Below are positions 35,601 to 47,799 of a stretch of DNA of 64,000 nucleotides, in pieces; within the stretch, counting starts at the first letter, position 1, and each line of letters starts with the position of its first letter. The notes beneath the pieces were generated by a model. The model saw only the letters and a program-made list of their open reading frames with translations, was not told the origin of the DNA and made no database searches. The position numbers and the translations under genes are program-made. This stretch comes from Anisodus tanguticus (taxonomy: Eukaryota; Streptophyta; Magnoliopsida; Solanales; Solanaceae), in the NCBI GenBank assembly GCA_034509755.1, contig JAVYJV010000037.1:372001-436000 (forward strand), read 5' to 3'.

Positions 35601-36890
35601 CGTTATAAATGTTTTCAAATTATTTTGTTGAATATTTAATTTTGAATTTGCTTCTCTTATTTTAGCTACAAAGTCTTTATATTTTTTTCTATTAGGTGGA
35701 GAAAATGTAATAATCATTGATGCTTTATAAGCATTCTTAAGTTCTTCTTCCATATTATCTGTTAAATATCTTGTGTAAATCGATTCATCCCAGTCAGTTG
35801 TATCCACAATTATTACAAAATGACTATTTAAATGATAATTATAATTTTTGAATAATTTCATAAAGTCTTGTGCTTCTTTTCTATCACCAATGAAAACCCA
35901 AATTCTAGTTTGTTTTGCTGTTTCTTCAATTATTTCTTTAAATGTAAATTTACAGCATTGAGAATTAGAGCTACAGCATTCTGAAACATCTGGATAATGA
36001 CGTCTTGGTTCTACTTTGAATTTGGGACTAGACTTTTCAATTAAGTTCTCAGCAACTTTGCGAAAATTTTCTTTATCTTTATAAATCAAGCTGAATTGAT
36101 ACCAGTTATGATATTGAAGTAATGATAATACGGAATTAACAATACCTGTATCTGGCGCTACAGTACGTGCAAACGTATGATAAATTTTTTTATCACTAAC
36201 TTTATGATCTGAGCATTTATATGAGATCATTGGTAAATTTAGTGCAGCTGCAACAGTTGCTTCAGTAACACAGGTATTATCTGGACCTATAAATGCAACA
36301 ACTCCTTTATCCCATTGATAAAGCATAGATGCTGTACTACGTACAGGATTTGCACATGTGTCTGAGGTAATAAGTTCTAATTTACGATCACCTAGTATTT
36401 TAAGTTCATTTACCTGAGAAACTGCATAATAGATTGCACCTACATCTGTTAAACCTAAACGCTGATTTGTTGAAGAGTTATAATTGGTTAAATAACCAAT
36501 TTTAATATTTTTAGTATTTTTACATGAATTTGGAGATAATAATTTCCAATTATAACCACGATTAACACATAAATTATTTAATTCTTCTATTGTTTGAAAG
36601 GAATGTAAATAAAAATTTAAAAAAATTACAACTATAAACAGCCACAAATTAAATTTAAATCTAAATGACTTATAACTTGAAATTAAATTACTTTTCTTTT
36701 GGTCATTAATACATGAATTGTTTTTTGATAAATTAGAATGAAAGTCAATTATAGATAAATGAAACGTATGAAACTGTTGGTATAAATGACTTACTAAGTT
36801 GGTTAAATTATGAATGAGTTTTGGAAAAAAAAATTTATTTCTTGAACAATCTTTATTGTTACTTGAAAATTTAAAAAAAGATGAAAACAT
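32683..36890 (-). CDS. Receptor-type guanylyl cyclase
   Basis: Single-pass receptor making cGMP. Exons 36890-33488 and 33434-32683 (53 bp intron) encode 1384 residues. Order: an N-terminal extension of about 78 residues, a hydrophobic signal segment (79-97) and an ANF-receptor-type ligand-binding domain (about 125-570; IKIGYLTNY, VAFIGPDNTCV, MISYKCSD). The TM helix is at 586-606. In the kinase-homology domain the ATP Lys is in VKQLN (about 661) and DFG is kept, but the HRD Asp is replaced (HGNLKSSNCL, about 759), so it is a pseudokinase. The cyclase domain has FFSDIVEFTT (about 1003), KVETIGDAYM (about 1045) and YCVFGDTVNYANRMES. The Glu/Cys pair fits GTP specificity. A Ser/Asn-rich tail of about 160 residues follows the catalytic domain. 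The long extension before the signal segment is unusual, and the true start may be in an unseen upstream exon. The ligand is unknown. Confidence 0.9.
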
Positions 36891-39637
36891 TCTTTTTTTT
36901 TATGTCTGTGAAACTTTTAAATAATTAATTTTTATTTATATTCAACTTTAAATTTTTCTTATCATTTAACACATTTTCAACCTGTTTCGGGTAATTTTTG
37001 AACTTTAATTTTTCCTTAGTAAGAAACTGAGCTGTTGAATTTTCTTTTTGTACTCATTTAGAAAATTAGTACCAAATTTTTTTATCAATTTAGCATTTTT
37101 ATCGTTTAGTAATAAATCTGCAAAAAAAAAAAAAAGAATCAAGTTTAATTAACACAAAGATAAAGAAAGTTTTGTAGAATGATTAGATAAACTAAATAAA
37201 AGAAATTTTGAATAAACTAAGAAGAAAAAAAATTTTAATTATTTACTTTATACATTGAAATGTATACGATTGAAAATAAGTGAAACAAGTGAAAAATTAA
37301 TTGAAATGAGATAATTACATTATCGAAATTTTTATTTAACTTCATAAATTAATCATAAATTAATCAATTAGATATTGTTTAAAGAATACACAAAATAATT
37401 TTTTTTTAAAGCAAGCATCTTAAAAAATATTAAAAAACTAAAACAAAAATAATTCAATTCAAACAAAAAAAAAAAAAAATTCGAAACTTTCTGTTACTAA
37501 AATCACATAAAAAAACTGCAGTTAGAATAAAAAAAATTTGACTTTTCACAATATATAACTTTATAACTTCAATTTAAAAATTAGCAATGTCTTCAATTAA
37601 TTAAAAAAAAACTCAAACAATTCTAGATTTAAGGATCACAATAGCATTGAAATTTTGTGAAAAGAGATGTTTAGTCTATCATTAACTTAAAAATGTCGCA
37701 GTTGACTTTAGTAAAAAAAATGCTTTTCTTTAAGAAAAAAACAAAGTAAAATTTAAGTTATTTGATTAATTAGGTTAAGGTAAGAAATTATTAAAATTAT
37801 ACTTATTCTTTTAAATTAAAAATTTAATTTTTGAATAAAAACAAAAAATCCAATAAAATCAACAAAAAAAAATGATTTTTATCAATTAAACTTTTTAAAT
37901 TAAACACTGTAATTTGAAACACATTTTAACTTGTCTTTTTTAAAAATGAAAACAGTTCGATAATTTCAACATTTTTGAAATGAATTAAAACTTAATACTT
38001 ACTAAAACTATTTAAAAAACTTTATAACATTAATTTATTAAAAATAAAACTAAATCTAATTAATTCTTGTGAATAATTAAATTTTGTGTATTTTTTTTTG
38101 TTTATTTGTTTGAATACTTAAGAAAATCAATTAATTAAATTTTCACTTTTTAATAAGACAAACTGTTATTTGTATTTTTTTTTAAGTTACATTGCCATCT
38201 ATTTTTATCTCTCTTAAGCATAGATCCAAGATAATTGAAAAATTAACTTAAAATTAACTTAATGTTTTTAAAAAACTAAACAAAATAAGCTTCTTTTTTA
38301 TTTAAAAAACATTTTTCTAAAACCATTTTTTTCTAATTTGAAACTTTTTCTTTTCAGAATATTTTTCTTTTTAGAAAATTTTTCTTTTTAAAAAATTTTT
38401 CTTTTTAGAATAATTATCTCCTTAAGTATTTCTTTTCAAGAAAATTTTCTTTAGTTTTTCTTTTTATTTAACTAAACTCAACTGAATTATTAAAGATTCT
38501 TATTTTGTTTATATTTTTTTAAATCATTTTTTAATTATTTCACAGAACTATTAATATTGATTTTTTTGATAAATATATTTTAAAAAAATTGTTTTCTTAA
38601 TCTAATTTTTGAATAGAAAATTTCCAAAATAAATTTCCAAAATAATTTTTTTAAAAATAACTTACAATTAACTAAAAAATAAATTTTTCTTTTTATAAAT
38701 ACGTTTAAAGAACAAATTTTCTAGAAAAGTTTCTTGAAAAATAATTTGATTACTAAATTAATTTAAGAAGATTTTATATACAAAAATTAATGAGAAAACG
38801 TAGGCAATTTATAAATGTTAATAAACTTAGTAAAATAGTTGTACTAATTAATTAATTGTAAAATAAAAACTGCAAAAACAGTTTTGAAAATCAACTACAA
38901 ATAAATTTTGAAAATGTTTTGTCAAATAGTTACTATTTAGATGCTTAATTTAGCTTTTTCAAGTTCCAATTACAAATTAATAGATAAGCAAGTTTAAAAT
39001 TTTTTATCAATATGGTAAACAGATTTTAGTTAGCCAATAAATAAAACAAAGCCTAGCCATTCAACTTAAAAGTTTATTTACACTTAAGTTGAATTTTTTT
39101 TTTCTCAAAATAAATGAATAGTTTTTTATAAAGATTTTCTCTTAAAAAATTCTTATATTAATTTAATCAGTCAATTTCATAAAAAAAAATTATCAATAAA
39201 AATTTATTATAAGTTATGATTTATATTAACTTATTGTGAACATTTATAAATGAATTTCTGTGAAATGTATTTCCATAAAAATTTACTTTTTGATAACTTT
39301 TAATTAATTGTTTCTCATTTCAATTTACGCAAATAAACAAATTTTAAATCTAAAATCTTGTTAAAAATAAAAGTTTTTTTTTATCTAAAACAAGCAAACA
39401 AACACACTTGAAACAGTTTAAGTTTAAAAACTTGACTAATTTAAAAAATTTTCAAAAGATCATTTGTTTATCTTAAATAAACATTAAAAAAAATCTTCAT
39501 AAAAATCTAATCGACATGAAGAATAATTTTAAACAAAATTAAATAATTTATTCTAATTTTTTTTATTAAATCAAAACTTTAAGCTACAATTGATCTTGAC
39601 TTTAATCAAATTATTTAAAATTTCTAACTTTAAAATA
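36891..39637. other. 2.7 kb upstream of the guanylyl cyclase
   Basis: No gene was seen. It separates the minus-strand cyclase start from the 3' end of NDUFB3. It is A+T rich with long A and T tracts. At about 38340-38460 a TTTTCTTTTTAGAAAAT-like unit repeats imperfectly. It probably carries the cyclase promoter, but no specific element is identifiable. Confidence 0.6.
38340..38460. repeat. Imperfect TTTTTCTTTTTAGAAAA tandem repeat
   Basis: About five imperfect copies of a unit near 19 bp based on TTTCTTTTTAGAAAA. Each copy contains a small TTTCT...AGAAA inverted element. Decayed minisatellite. Confidence 0.5.
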
Positions 39638-39988
39638 TTAATGATAATTTTTTTCTTCATTTTTTTCTTCATCTTTTAATTGATATAACAATTTATATTG
39701 ATTATCATAGTAATGATGGTCATGATGTACTCTTATATTTCTTTCCCAATAAACAAACGCTCCAAAACAAGTTAAACCTAATAATAAACCAAATCCATAA
39801 GCAGAATTTCTTTTAATAAAACTTTCTTTAGGTTTTTGGAAATACCAGACATAATTTCTAATCCATGGATCTTTTAAACCAGCTCTTTCTAAACGTTGTT
39901 GATAAGCATATAATTTTGGTGTTTCTTCTTTTGAAACTTTATATATTGTGTGATCTGGAATTTTAGGAAACTTATAATCATGACCCAT
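39638..39988 (-). CDS. NDUFB3: NADH dehydrogenase 1 beta subcomplex subunit 3
   Basis: Accessory subunit (B12) of mitochondrial complex I in the inner membrane. One exon, 116 residues, against about 98 in human. The family core is plain: TPKLYAYQQRLERAGLKDPW followed by IRNYVWYF (human has LxAKGLRDPWGRNEAW). A single membrane segment lies at about residues 64-80 (YGFGLLLGLTCFGAFVYW) and a His-rich stretch follows it (VHHDHHYYDN). The Lys/Glu-rich tail is longer than in vertebrates. The start is the only ATG before the conserved N-terminus. An inverted pair of AGCGCCA elements lies about 110-150 bp upstream. Confidence 0.88.
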   Translation of the reverse strand: MGHDYKFPKIPDHTIYKVSKEETPKLYAYQQRLERAGLKDPWIRNYVWYFQKPKESFIKRNSAYGFGLLLGLTCFGAFVYWERNIRVHHDHHYYDNQYKLLYQLKDEEKNEEKNYH

Positions 39989-40094
39989 TTTTAAATATTA
40001 TTAATTTTAATTATAAAATAATTTAAAAGCTTATTATACAATTTGAAAATTAATGTGACATTGTTTGTTTACAATTTATTTTTATTTAGTTACT

Positions 40095-40141
40095 AGCGCC
40101 AATAAGCTTTTTTTATATTTTATTTGAAACTAGGTGGCGCT
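40095..40141. promoter_or_regulatory. Inverted AGCGCCA/TGGCGCT pair upstream of NDUFB3
   Basis: AGCGCCA at 40095-40101 and its exact complement TGGCGCT at 40135-40141 sit in an otherwise A+T-only spacer. Each is preceded or overlapped by ACTAG. The position, 107-153 bp before the NDUFB3 start codon and between two minus-strand genes, fits a promoter element. Which factor might bind is unknown. Confidence 0.4.
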
Positions 40142-40225
40142 TTTTTAATTATAAATAAAGAGTTTTTTTAAATAAAAACTTTTTAATACCGTTGTTTTAT
40201 TATAACAAAAAAAAAAATTAATAAT

Positions 40226-41426
40226 TTAAAAAAGTTCATAAAAATAATCTAAACCTTGACCAATTTCCCAGATTGAAATACCAGTTCCTAATCTTTTCAA
40301 TAAATTCAATCGTTCATCAATAGATTTTAATGTTGGATAAAAAACACGATTTTTTCCTGCTTGAGATTTATATTCAAAATGATGTTCTGAATGTATTTCA
40401 TCCCAATAAATTTTTGGTTTATATTTATCTAAAATCTCTAAATAAGTTTTTCCAACAATTGCTGTACCACCAGTTGGTGTATAATTATTTCCATAGAAAT
40501 TAAGGCCAACTAAAAGTTTTGGTCTTAATGGACTTGAAGGTTTAGGAACTAAACTATTTATACATTCTTTGACCCATTTTATAGGAGAATTTGGACCTGG
40601 TCTTTGTAAATTTGAATAATCATATGTCATTAAAGAAAAATATGATATATAAGGTGCTAAAAATTCTAAATCTTCTTTAACAAAAATTCCAACTCTATTA
40701 CCATGATAAAGAGGTGGAGGAACAACTAAAATTAATTCTAAATTATTTTTTTTTAAAAAGGCTGAAATTTTAATAATTATTTGTGCTAGATCAAGTTTTT
40801 GTTGAGCTGCAAAAGCATTCCATATTTCTAAAACAAATCCATCAAATTTCCATTTTTCACTTAATTTAACTAGTTGCTTTCCAATAAAAGCAGGTAATTT
40901 AGTATTTGTCAACAATGCAATTAATTCAGCATGATTCCATGAATCTAAAACTACTCTAGGAACTATTTTAATTTTATTATTTACAGCTCTAACTTGTTCC
41001 ATCCATTTCAAATCAATATCATGTGTACCTTCAATTCTTGTTGACTCTTCGTCTTTATTTAATTTAAGATTAAGCCAAACTGGAGATATATGAGTAAATT
41101 TTTTAGCAAATATTTTTGCAATATCATAACCATGATTATTCCATGGTGTCACATATCCTAATACTGTTTGATTAGTTTTTTTTACTTCAACATTTTTTAA
41201 ATTATAACTTAAATTTTCAGTAAGTATATCTTTAGGTTTCACATCAATAGAAATTAAGTCACGTTCTTCTAAAGTAAGCTCAGTTGGTTTTTCACTGTAG
41301 TCATAAACAGACTAATATTTAAATAAAAAAAGTTTTAATAGTTTATAAAATTAAAAAAGAAATTAAACTTACGCTTTTGACTAAGTTAAGATTAAAAAAA
41401 AAGATCAGAAAAAAAACTTTAGTCAT
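40226..41426 (-). CDS. CHID1: Chitinase domain-containing protein 1 (SI-CLP)
   Basis: Secreted or lysosomal GH18-fold protein. Vertebrate CHID1 binds saccharides and lacks clear chitinase activity. Exons 41426-41373 and 41311-40226 encode 379 residues (human 393). The first exon is essentially the signal peptide (MTKVFFLIFFFNLNLVKS). The family is recognised by LGYVTPWNNHGYD, HISPVWLNLK, KFDGFVLEIWN, FSLMTYDYS, RPGPNSP, LLVGLNFYG, FYPTLKS and the C-terminal SIWEIGQGLDYFYELF, nearly colinear with the human protein. The DGFVLE strand is the degenerate counterpart of the GH18 DxxDxDxE site: the Glu is kept, but the Asp spacing is not that of active chitinases. It is head-to-head with CCT6. Confidence 0.92.
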
Positions 41427-41948
41427 TTTCTCAATATAACTAAATCTTAATCTAAAAAACAAAAGTTGTTTATTTAACAAAGATTGAGATTCACAAAAAA
41501 AGTTATATTAATTAGAAAACATTTATTAAGTATCTATTAGATACACGAATAAAAAAAAATTTTCAGAAACAAAAAAAGCATTAAGTTGTATTGATTTTCT
41601 AAACTTTAGTCACGTAAAAAATAAGAAAATATAGTTTTTTATAGACAGGGATATTTTGAATTTAAATTGAAAATTTATTGCTACGAAACATTAAAAAAAT
41701 AAAATTAAAAAAGATCTAAACTCTAATTATAAAATACAATTGATGACAAAATATTTTAGCTTAAAAAGTAAAAATTTAAATTTAATTAAACTTCTTATAA
41801 ATAACTATCTAGCTATTCTTACACCGTTAAATGCATGCTTTTTTTTGTCTTTAAAGGAAAAGGTATTAAAATAGAAAGCTAATATTTAAAAAGACAGTTA
41901 ATATATTTTATAAAATCTTTTATATTTATTTAAATTAGTTTAGTCAAA
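41427..41948. promoter_or_regulatory. Divergent promoter region, CHID1 / CCT6
   Basis: 522 bp between two start codons facing outward. Mostly A+T. The only complex words are TACACCGTTAAATGCATGC at about 41820-41838 and CACGTAAA at about 41611. A shared promoter is inferred from layout alone. Confidence 0.4.
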
Positions 41949-43738
41949 ATGTCATCTATTCAATTATTAAATCCTAAAGCTGATGTATCACGTCATTCAC
42001 AGGCTTTATCTATTAATATTAATGGAGCTCGTGGTTTACAAGATGTTTTAAAAACAAACCTTGGCCCTAAAGGTACTTATAAAATGTAAGTAATTGAAAA
42101 TAAATTTAAACTTTCAATTGATCAATAGTTTTTTAATAACATTTTTATTGTTTATTTTTTAGGCTTATATCAGGAGCTGGAGATATTAAAATAACTAAAG
42201 ATGGAAATGTTTTATTACATGAAATGGTAAATAGCTATTTATAATAATTTAAACTTAAAATTAAAATTTCATTTTTAGCAAATTCAACACCCAACAGCAA
42301 ACTTAATTGCAAAAGCATCAACAGCTCAAAATGATCAAACAGGTGATGGTACAACATCTACTGTTCTTCTTATTGGAGAATTATTAAGACAAGCTGAAAT
42401 TCATATTTCAGATGGTTTACACCCAAGAGTTGTCACAGATGGATTTGATTTAGCTAAAAAAAAAGCATTGGAAGTTTTAAATAAATTTAAAATATCTCAA
42501 AAAGAATATAACAAAGAAGTTCTTTTAAATGTAAGCAAAACAGCTTTGAAAACCAAAACAAGTCGCAAATTAGCTGATCAATTAGCAGAAATTTGTGTTG
42601 AAGCAGTCAATATAATTAAAGATGATTCAAACAAAGTTGATTTACATATGATTGAAATAATGCAAATGCAACATCGTTCAGAAAATGATTCTCAGTTAAT
42701 CAGAGGTTTAGTTTTAGATCATGGTGCAAGACATCCAGATATGAAAAAAAGTGTTACTAATGCTTTCATTTTAACTTGTAATGTTAGTTTAGAATATGAA
42801 AAAACAACTGTTAACGCAGGTTTCTTTTACAAAACCGCTGAAGAAAGAGAAAAATTAGTTTCTGCTGAAAGAGAATTTATTGATAGAAGAGTTCAAAAAA
42901 TAATTGATTTAAAAAAAGCAGTTTGTACTGATTCATCTAAAAACTTTGTAGTAATTAATCAACAAGGAATTGATCCTGCATCTTTAGATATGCTTGCAAA
43001 AGCAGGTATTGTTGCAATTCGTAGAGCTAAAAGAAGAAACATGGAACGTTTAACACTTGCATGTGGTGGTCAACCTGTCAATAGTTTTGAAAATTTAAAT
43101 GCTAGTGTTTTAGGTTATGCTGGTCAAGTTTATGAATACGTTCTTGGAGAAGAAAAATTCACTTTTATTGAAGATGTTAAAGATCCTAAGTCTGCTACAA
43201 TATTACTTAAAGCCCCTACAAAATTTGCTTTGAATCAATTGAAAGATTCAATTTATGATGGTTTAAGAGCTATTAAAAATGTACTTAGTGATCAATCGGT
43301 AGTTCCTGGTGCAGGTGCATTTGAAATTGCTGCTTATCATGAATTGACTAAATATGAGCAAACAATCAAAGGAAAAGCTAGAATAGGTGTAAGAGCATTT
43401 GCTGATGCTTTATTAATAATACCAAAAACTTTAGCAAGTAATGCTGGTTATGATGCTCAAGATGCAATGGTCAAACTTTTAGCAGAAAAAGATTCTCAAG
43501 TACCAGTTGGTATTAATTTAGAAACTGGTGATGCTGCTGATGCTGAAGTTTTAGGAGTTTATGATAATTTTGTTGTTAAGCAACAATTATTAGAATCTTG
43601 GTAAGTTAAATTATTTTTAAATTCTTAAACGAGAAACTAAAAGTTTTTTTATTTTTTAGTAACATGATTGCTTGCAATTTATTATTAGTCGATGAAATGA
43701 TGAAAGCTGGTTTAACATCACTTAAGGGACCAGAATAG
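41949..43738 (+). CDS. CCT6: T-complex protein 1 subunit zeta (CCT6)
   Basis: Subunit of the cytosolic TRiC/CCT chaperonin that folds actin, tubulin and other clients with ATP. Exons 41949-42085, 42163-42226, 42279-43600 and 43660-43738 give 533 residues, the normal length. The family is identified by MSSIQLLNPKADVSR, NLGPKGTYKML, ITKDGNVLLHEM, TGDGTTSTVLLIGELL (ATPase motif), GLHPRVVTDGFD, VPGAGAFEIAAY and the C-terminal VDEMMKAGLTSLKGPE. The zeta-type start and LISGAGDIK segment separate it from the other seven subunits. Its codons include more G+C than its neighbours, as expected for a highly expressed gene. The stop is 108 bp from the convergent PEX19 gene. Confidence 0.96.
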
Positions 43739-43846
43739 ATTTTTTTTTATATTAAAAATTATTAAAACAAAAATTATAATAAAGTTTTTTTTCAAACCAT
43801 AAATATGTTTATTCATTCAAAAATTGATTGATTAGTAGAAAAAAAA

Positions 43847-44742
43847 TTACATAGTTTTACATTGATCTGGATTTTGGTTACATTCCATTATCTTATTAAA
43901 TTCTTCCATAGATGTTGGTTTAAAGTTTTTAGCATCTCCTACTAAATCTTCTGGAGGTGCTCCGCATTGTTGCATTTCTTGCATTGCAGTTAATATTTTT
44001 TGAAAACTTTTATTATTTATTGTTCCTTTCTCATCTGTTTCTTCTTCATACAAAATACATACCTCATCTACAAGTTTTTGTTGTTTTAAAAACCTTTGAA
44101 AATCTTCTTTGGATAATTTTTCTTTATTACTAGATAACCAATCTGGAAACTAAAAAAAATTCAATTAAAATCTCAATTTAAATCGAATAAAAATGTTATT
44201 GAAAATAATATTACTTTAGTAGATAAGTCTTTCAAAGATGGATATAAAACTTCTTTTGCTAATAATTTTTGCATAATATCTAAAAAGAAAGGTGGAAATA
44301 TATCATCTTGATTTCCTTGATTTGTCATTTGTGACCATATTTTTGACATTTCTTCTTCAGAAGGTACATCTTCTGGAAACTGTTTCATATTTTCTTCTAA
44401 TTTTTTTATTGTATCTAACATTGTTTCATCAAATCCTTTATCATTAGTTGAATCCACTTAAAAAACAAAATTTTAATTTAAGTTTAAATGGCTGTAAAAA
44501 CTTACTTAATTTTTTAAAAGAATCAGACAATTGATTTAATAAATCATGATCTTCAACTAATGGATCTGATTTTTCATTTTGTTGAATTTCTTTAATAATA
44601 CTTGGATCATTTAATTCGTTTAATGCATCTAATTTAAAAAACATTTTATTAAATAAAATTCAAATTTTTTTTTAACTAATTTACTGTTTAATAATTGATC
44701 TAGATCATCAATATCTTGATTTTCAGTTTTATTGTCACTCAT
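43847..44742 (-). CDS. PEX19: Peroxisomal biogenesis factor 19
   Basis: Cytosolic chaperone and import receptor for peroxisomal membrane proteins. Exons 44742-44685, 44628-44506, 44456-44215 and 44149-43847 encode 241 residues (human 299). The N-terminal DDLDQLLNNALNELN matches the PEX3-binding helix. The second helix is acidic. The cargo-binding domain has MQKLLAKEVLYPSLKDL, FPDWLSSN and MQEMQQCGAPPEDLVGD. The protein ends in CKTM, a CaaX farnesylation box as in PEX19. All four introns/exon joins keep the frame. The shorter length comes from the linker between the two N-terminal helices. Confidence 0.93.
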
Positions 44743-46962
44743 TTTAATATGTATTTTTTTCAATTTGTTTTCAAATAAAAAAATATTTCAAAAAAAAATT
44801 TCAAACCACTGAATTAAAAATACCTAAAATAAACAAAAAACAAGTTGATTTAAAAATACTAGTTTTCACTTGATAACTTTTGATAATAAAACAAGTTGAA
44901 TACCTGTTGAAAAAATTATAGTCTTTAAGTAGTAACCAAACCAGAATTTTTTTTTTGTCTTAGACAAATCTTATGTTGCAAGTTTTTCTTTACTTTTTTA
45001 AACACCAAATTTTTTTACGTTTATAATTTAAATTTTCTTTTAATTAATAAATAAAAGCGCGTTTTTTGAAACTTTTTTTTTAAATTGTTGTATACTAAAT
45101 ATTGCAGTTTTTCAAAATAAAATAAATTTTCTATGTTAAAATCTTAAAAAAAAAATTCAAAAAGCATGGAAATTTTTTTTTTTTTAAAAACTATAATATT
45201 TAGTTAAAATTTTTGATTCAGCAGTTATTTAATTTAGCTCCTTATTTTATTATTATTTGACTTTATAATTTTTTATTATTCCTTCAAATTAGAATTGCTC
45301 TAAATTTTGAGTTTTTCAAGATAATTTTATAGAAGACACAAGATGCAAATAGTTTTTTACTAAAAACTTTAATAAACCAACAAATAAAATAAAATAAAAA
45401 ATTTCTAACAGTTCAAATGAGTAATTGATTTTAATTATATTAAACCTTTGTTAACTAGATAAAGCTTTTTAATGTTGGTTTTAAAAAAGTATCAATTTAA
45501 AATTGTTTTTAATAGGAAATTTTTATCACTTTAAGCTTTTAAGTTAAGTAAGATTTTTCTGTTTAATCTTTCAATAAAATTGTTTAGTTAATTATAAATC
45601 AATTTTAGAGCATTCAAAATCAAATTGAATGTAGATAAACCAAATTATTCAGTTCTTTTTTAAATTCAAATAAAAATTGTTTAGTATTTTACTAGTTTGA
45701 ATTCAGAATACTTTTGAATTTATATTCAAATTAATTTATAGTTTATAAAATTATATTCATTTCGTAAATTTGTTTTGTAATATTCATGAACAAATTATTT
45801 TCAAATTGTGTAGTAGAGTTTATAAAATAAAGAGTTGAATGTATAATTTAATACTTTTTTGAAATCAAATTATTTTTAATTTTTTTAAAATAAGTTTACT
45901 AGTTTATAAATGTAAACAAGTTATTCAAATTTATTTCACAAATTTTTTGTATAAAACTTTCAAAATATACCTATATATGAAACCAACAAAAATAAAATTT
46001 TTTTACCCAAAAACTCATTTTTAATAAAACCTCGTTTAATTTTTTAATAAAATTTTGTTCAAATTTTTAATAAAATCTCGTTTAGTTTTAAAAAAATTTT
46101 TTATGTAAAATTATTTTTATCATAAAAATGTCTAATGCACAATCATAATGTAACAATTAAATTGGAAAAAAAAATAATTGATGTTCTTTAAACAAAATCC
46201 AAAAATTTGATAAAATTTTTTTAATTAATTTTTCTTTGGTTATCAAAATTAAAAAGTTTTCTAAGCTATTAATAAATTAAATTAATTATCATTCAATTAT
46301 TGAATCCTTTTTATCATAATTTTTGTTTTTAAATTTTCAAATTAAATTTAAACTTTGAATAGAAAAATTGATATTTGAGTTGATGAAAATTTTTATCTTG
46401 TATTTTTAATCTTAAGGAAAAAAACTTCTTTAAACTATTCTGCTTCAATCTTAGATTTTTAGCAACAGGTAAATTTTGAAAAATTTTTATAGCTAGTTTT
46501 TTGAAAAAAATTATCTTTTGAATAAATTTTGTTCTACTCAAAAAGCTGTTTTTGAAAAAAAAACTAGATAATTAAAATACTTTTCCATCAGTTAATCAAA
46601 TAATCTTAAATTATACTTTGAATTTTAAAATGACTAAAATTTTGGGATTTTTTTTTCTAAAATTAATTTGATTTATACTTTGTATTCTTGAAAACTAACA
46701 TAAATATATCAAAAAACAAATTATATAATCAAAATTTTGAAAGATAGCTGAAATCAAATGGAAATAATTTTTTAGTTATTGACAAGTCATTTTACTAATC
46801 TACTGGAAATAAATTTGATGCTGACTAAATTTTTTTTTTTGAGTTATAGGCCCATATAATAAACCAAAAGAAAAAAAAATTTTTTTCATTTTTAAACACT
46901 TAACCATGATAAAAAATTTTTCATTTTCTATAAATTATTTTTTAAGAATGCTATTTCATTAA
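44743..46962. other. 2.2 kb intergenic region
   Basis: No gene was seen. It lies between the PEX19 start and the 3' end of the PVF-like gene, both on the minus strand. At about 46015-46105 a loose 30 bp unit with AATAAAATCTCGTTTAATTTT recurs two to three times. Short open frames on the minus strand near 46.3-46.5 kb are Lys/Phe-rich noise. Confidence 0.55.
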
Positions 46963-47799
46963 TTAACCACATGCACATTCAGTATGATTATCAAATTTTA
47001 ACCATTCAATAGTTTTTATTTGTTGACCATCATCTCCTAATTTTATTGTCCAAAAAGGTAACTTAACTTGTTCTTTTTGTTTTACTTTACATGTTTCACT
47101 TTCAGAGTTACAACAACCCGTTTCAGCATCACATCGATACAAAATAGTACAATGTGGTAAATACTTTATTGATTGAATTTTATCGATTAATAATTTATTC
47201 ACTGATATTAATCTTTTTGATGGTATTTTACAACGACCTTCTTTTTGAATTTTAGCTATTTCTAAAGTAGCTTTTTTTGCATCTTCAAAACTATAATTTA
47301 CAGTATTTATTTGATTAATAGAATATATCCGATTACGTATCGGTAAGCTTGAAAAATTGTTATATCTTTTAACAAAGTTTTTAAAATTATTCTCTTCTTC
47401 ATTTAATTTAATATTAATTTTACTTTCATGCTCATCCATTTGTTTTTTACGGTTTGTTATTGTTTGTCTTTTAGAATTTAAAGATGAATTATCAGATAAA
47501 AAAACAAAATTTGATGTTGTTTTAAAACGAAAAATATTATTCATTAATATTGATGGTTTAGTTTGTATTAAATTAGATAATCTATAACTAGGTGTTGTAG
47601 ATAAATTATATGAATTAAATTGTTGATTATTTGACAAAGTAGAAACATCTTGTGAATGAACTGTTTTTTTAAAACATTTTTCACAATTAACTTCAACTAT
47701 TTTTCCATCTTCTTTATTTAAAATTGAATTTGTTTCTATTTTTAAATTTAAGAATAATGAAAAATAATTGAACAAAATTAAAAAGAAAATAATCTTCAT
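46963..47799 (-). CDS. Pvf: PDGF/VEGF-related growth factor
   Basis: Secreted cystine-knot ligand. Arthropod PVFs activate the PVR receptor tyrosine kinase in blood-cell and epithelial migration. One exon, 278 residues. Residues 1-20 are a signal peptide (MKIIFFLILFNYFSLFLNL). A low-complexity propeptide-like region of about 160 residues has several Lys/Arg-rich stretches suitable for processing. The PDGF domain occupies about residues 188-278. Its cysteines run GRC, LPHC, YRC, GCC, ETC and ECAC, giving the eight-Cys knot pattern with the diagnostic RC...GCC. The protein stops one residue after CAC, with no Cys-rich C-terminal extension. It is the last gene before the desert and is transcribed out of it. 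Which PVF paralogue it is cannot be said. Confidence 0.87.
   Translation of the reverse strand: MKIIFFLILFNYFSLFLNLKIETNSILNKEDGKIVEVNCEKCFKKTVHSQDVSTLSNNQQFNSYNLSTTPSYRLSNLIQTKPSILMNNIFRFKTTSNFVFLSDNSSLNSKRQTITNRKKQMDEHESKINIKLNEEENNFKNFVKRYNNFSSLPIRNRIYSINQINTVNYSFEDAKKATLEIAKIQKEGRCKIPSKRLISVNKLLIDKIQSIKYLPHCTILYRCDAETGCCNSESETCKVKQKEQVKLPFWTIKLGDDGQQIKTIEWLKFDNHTECACG

Noticed and set aside
46329..46541. 70-codon minus-strand frame upstream of nothing recognisable
   Set aside because: Composition typical of noise; no splice sites or conserved motif.
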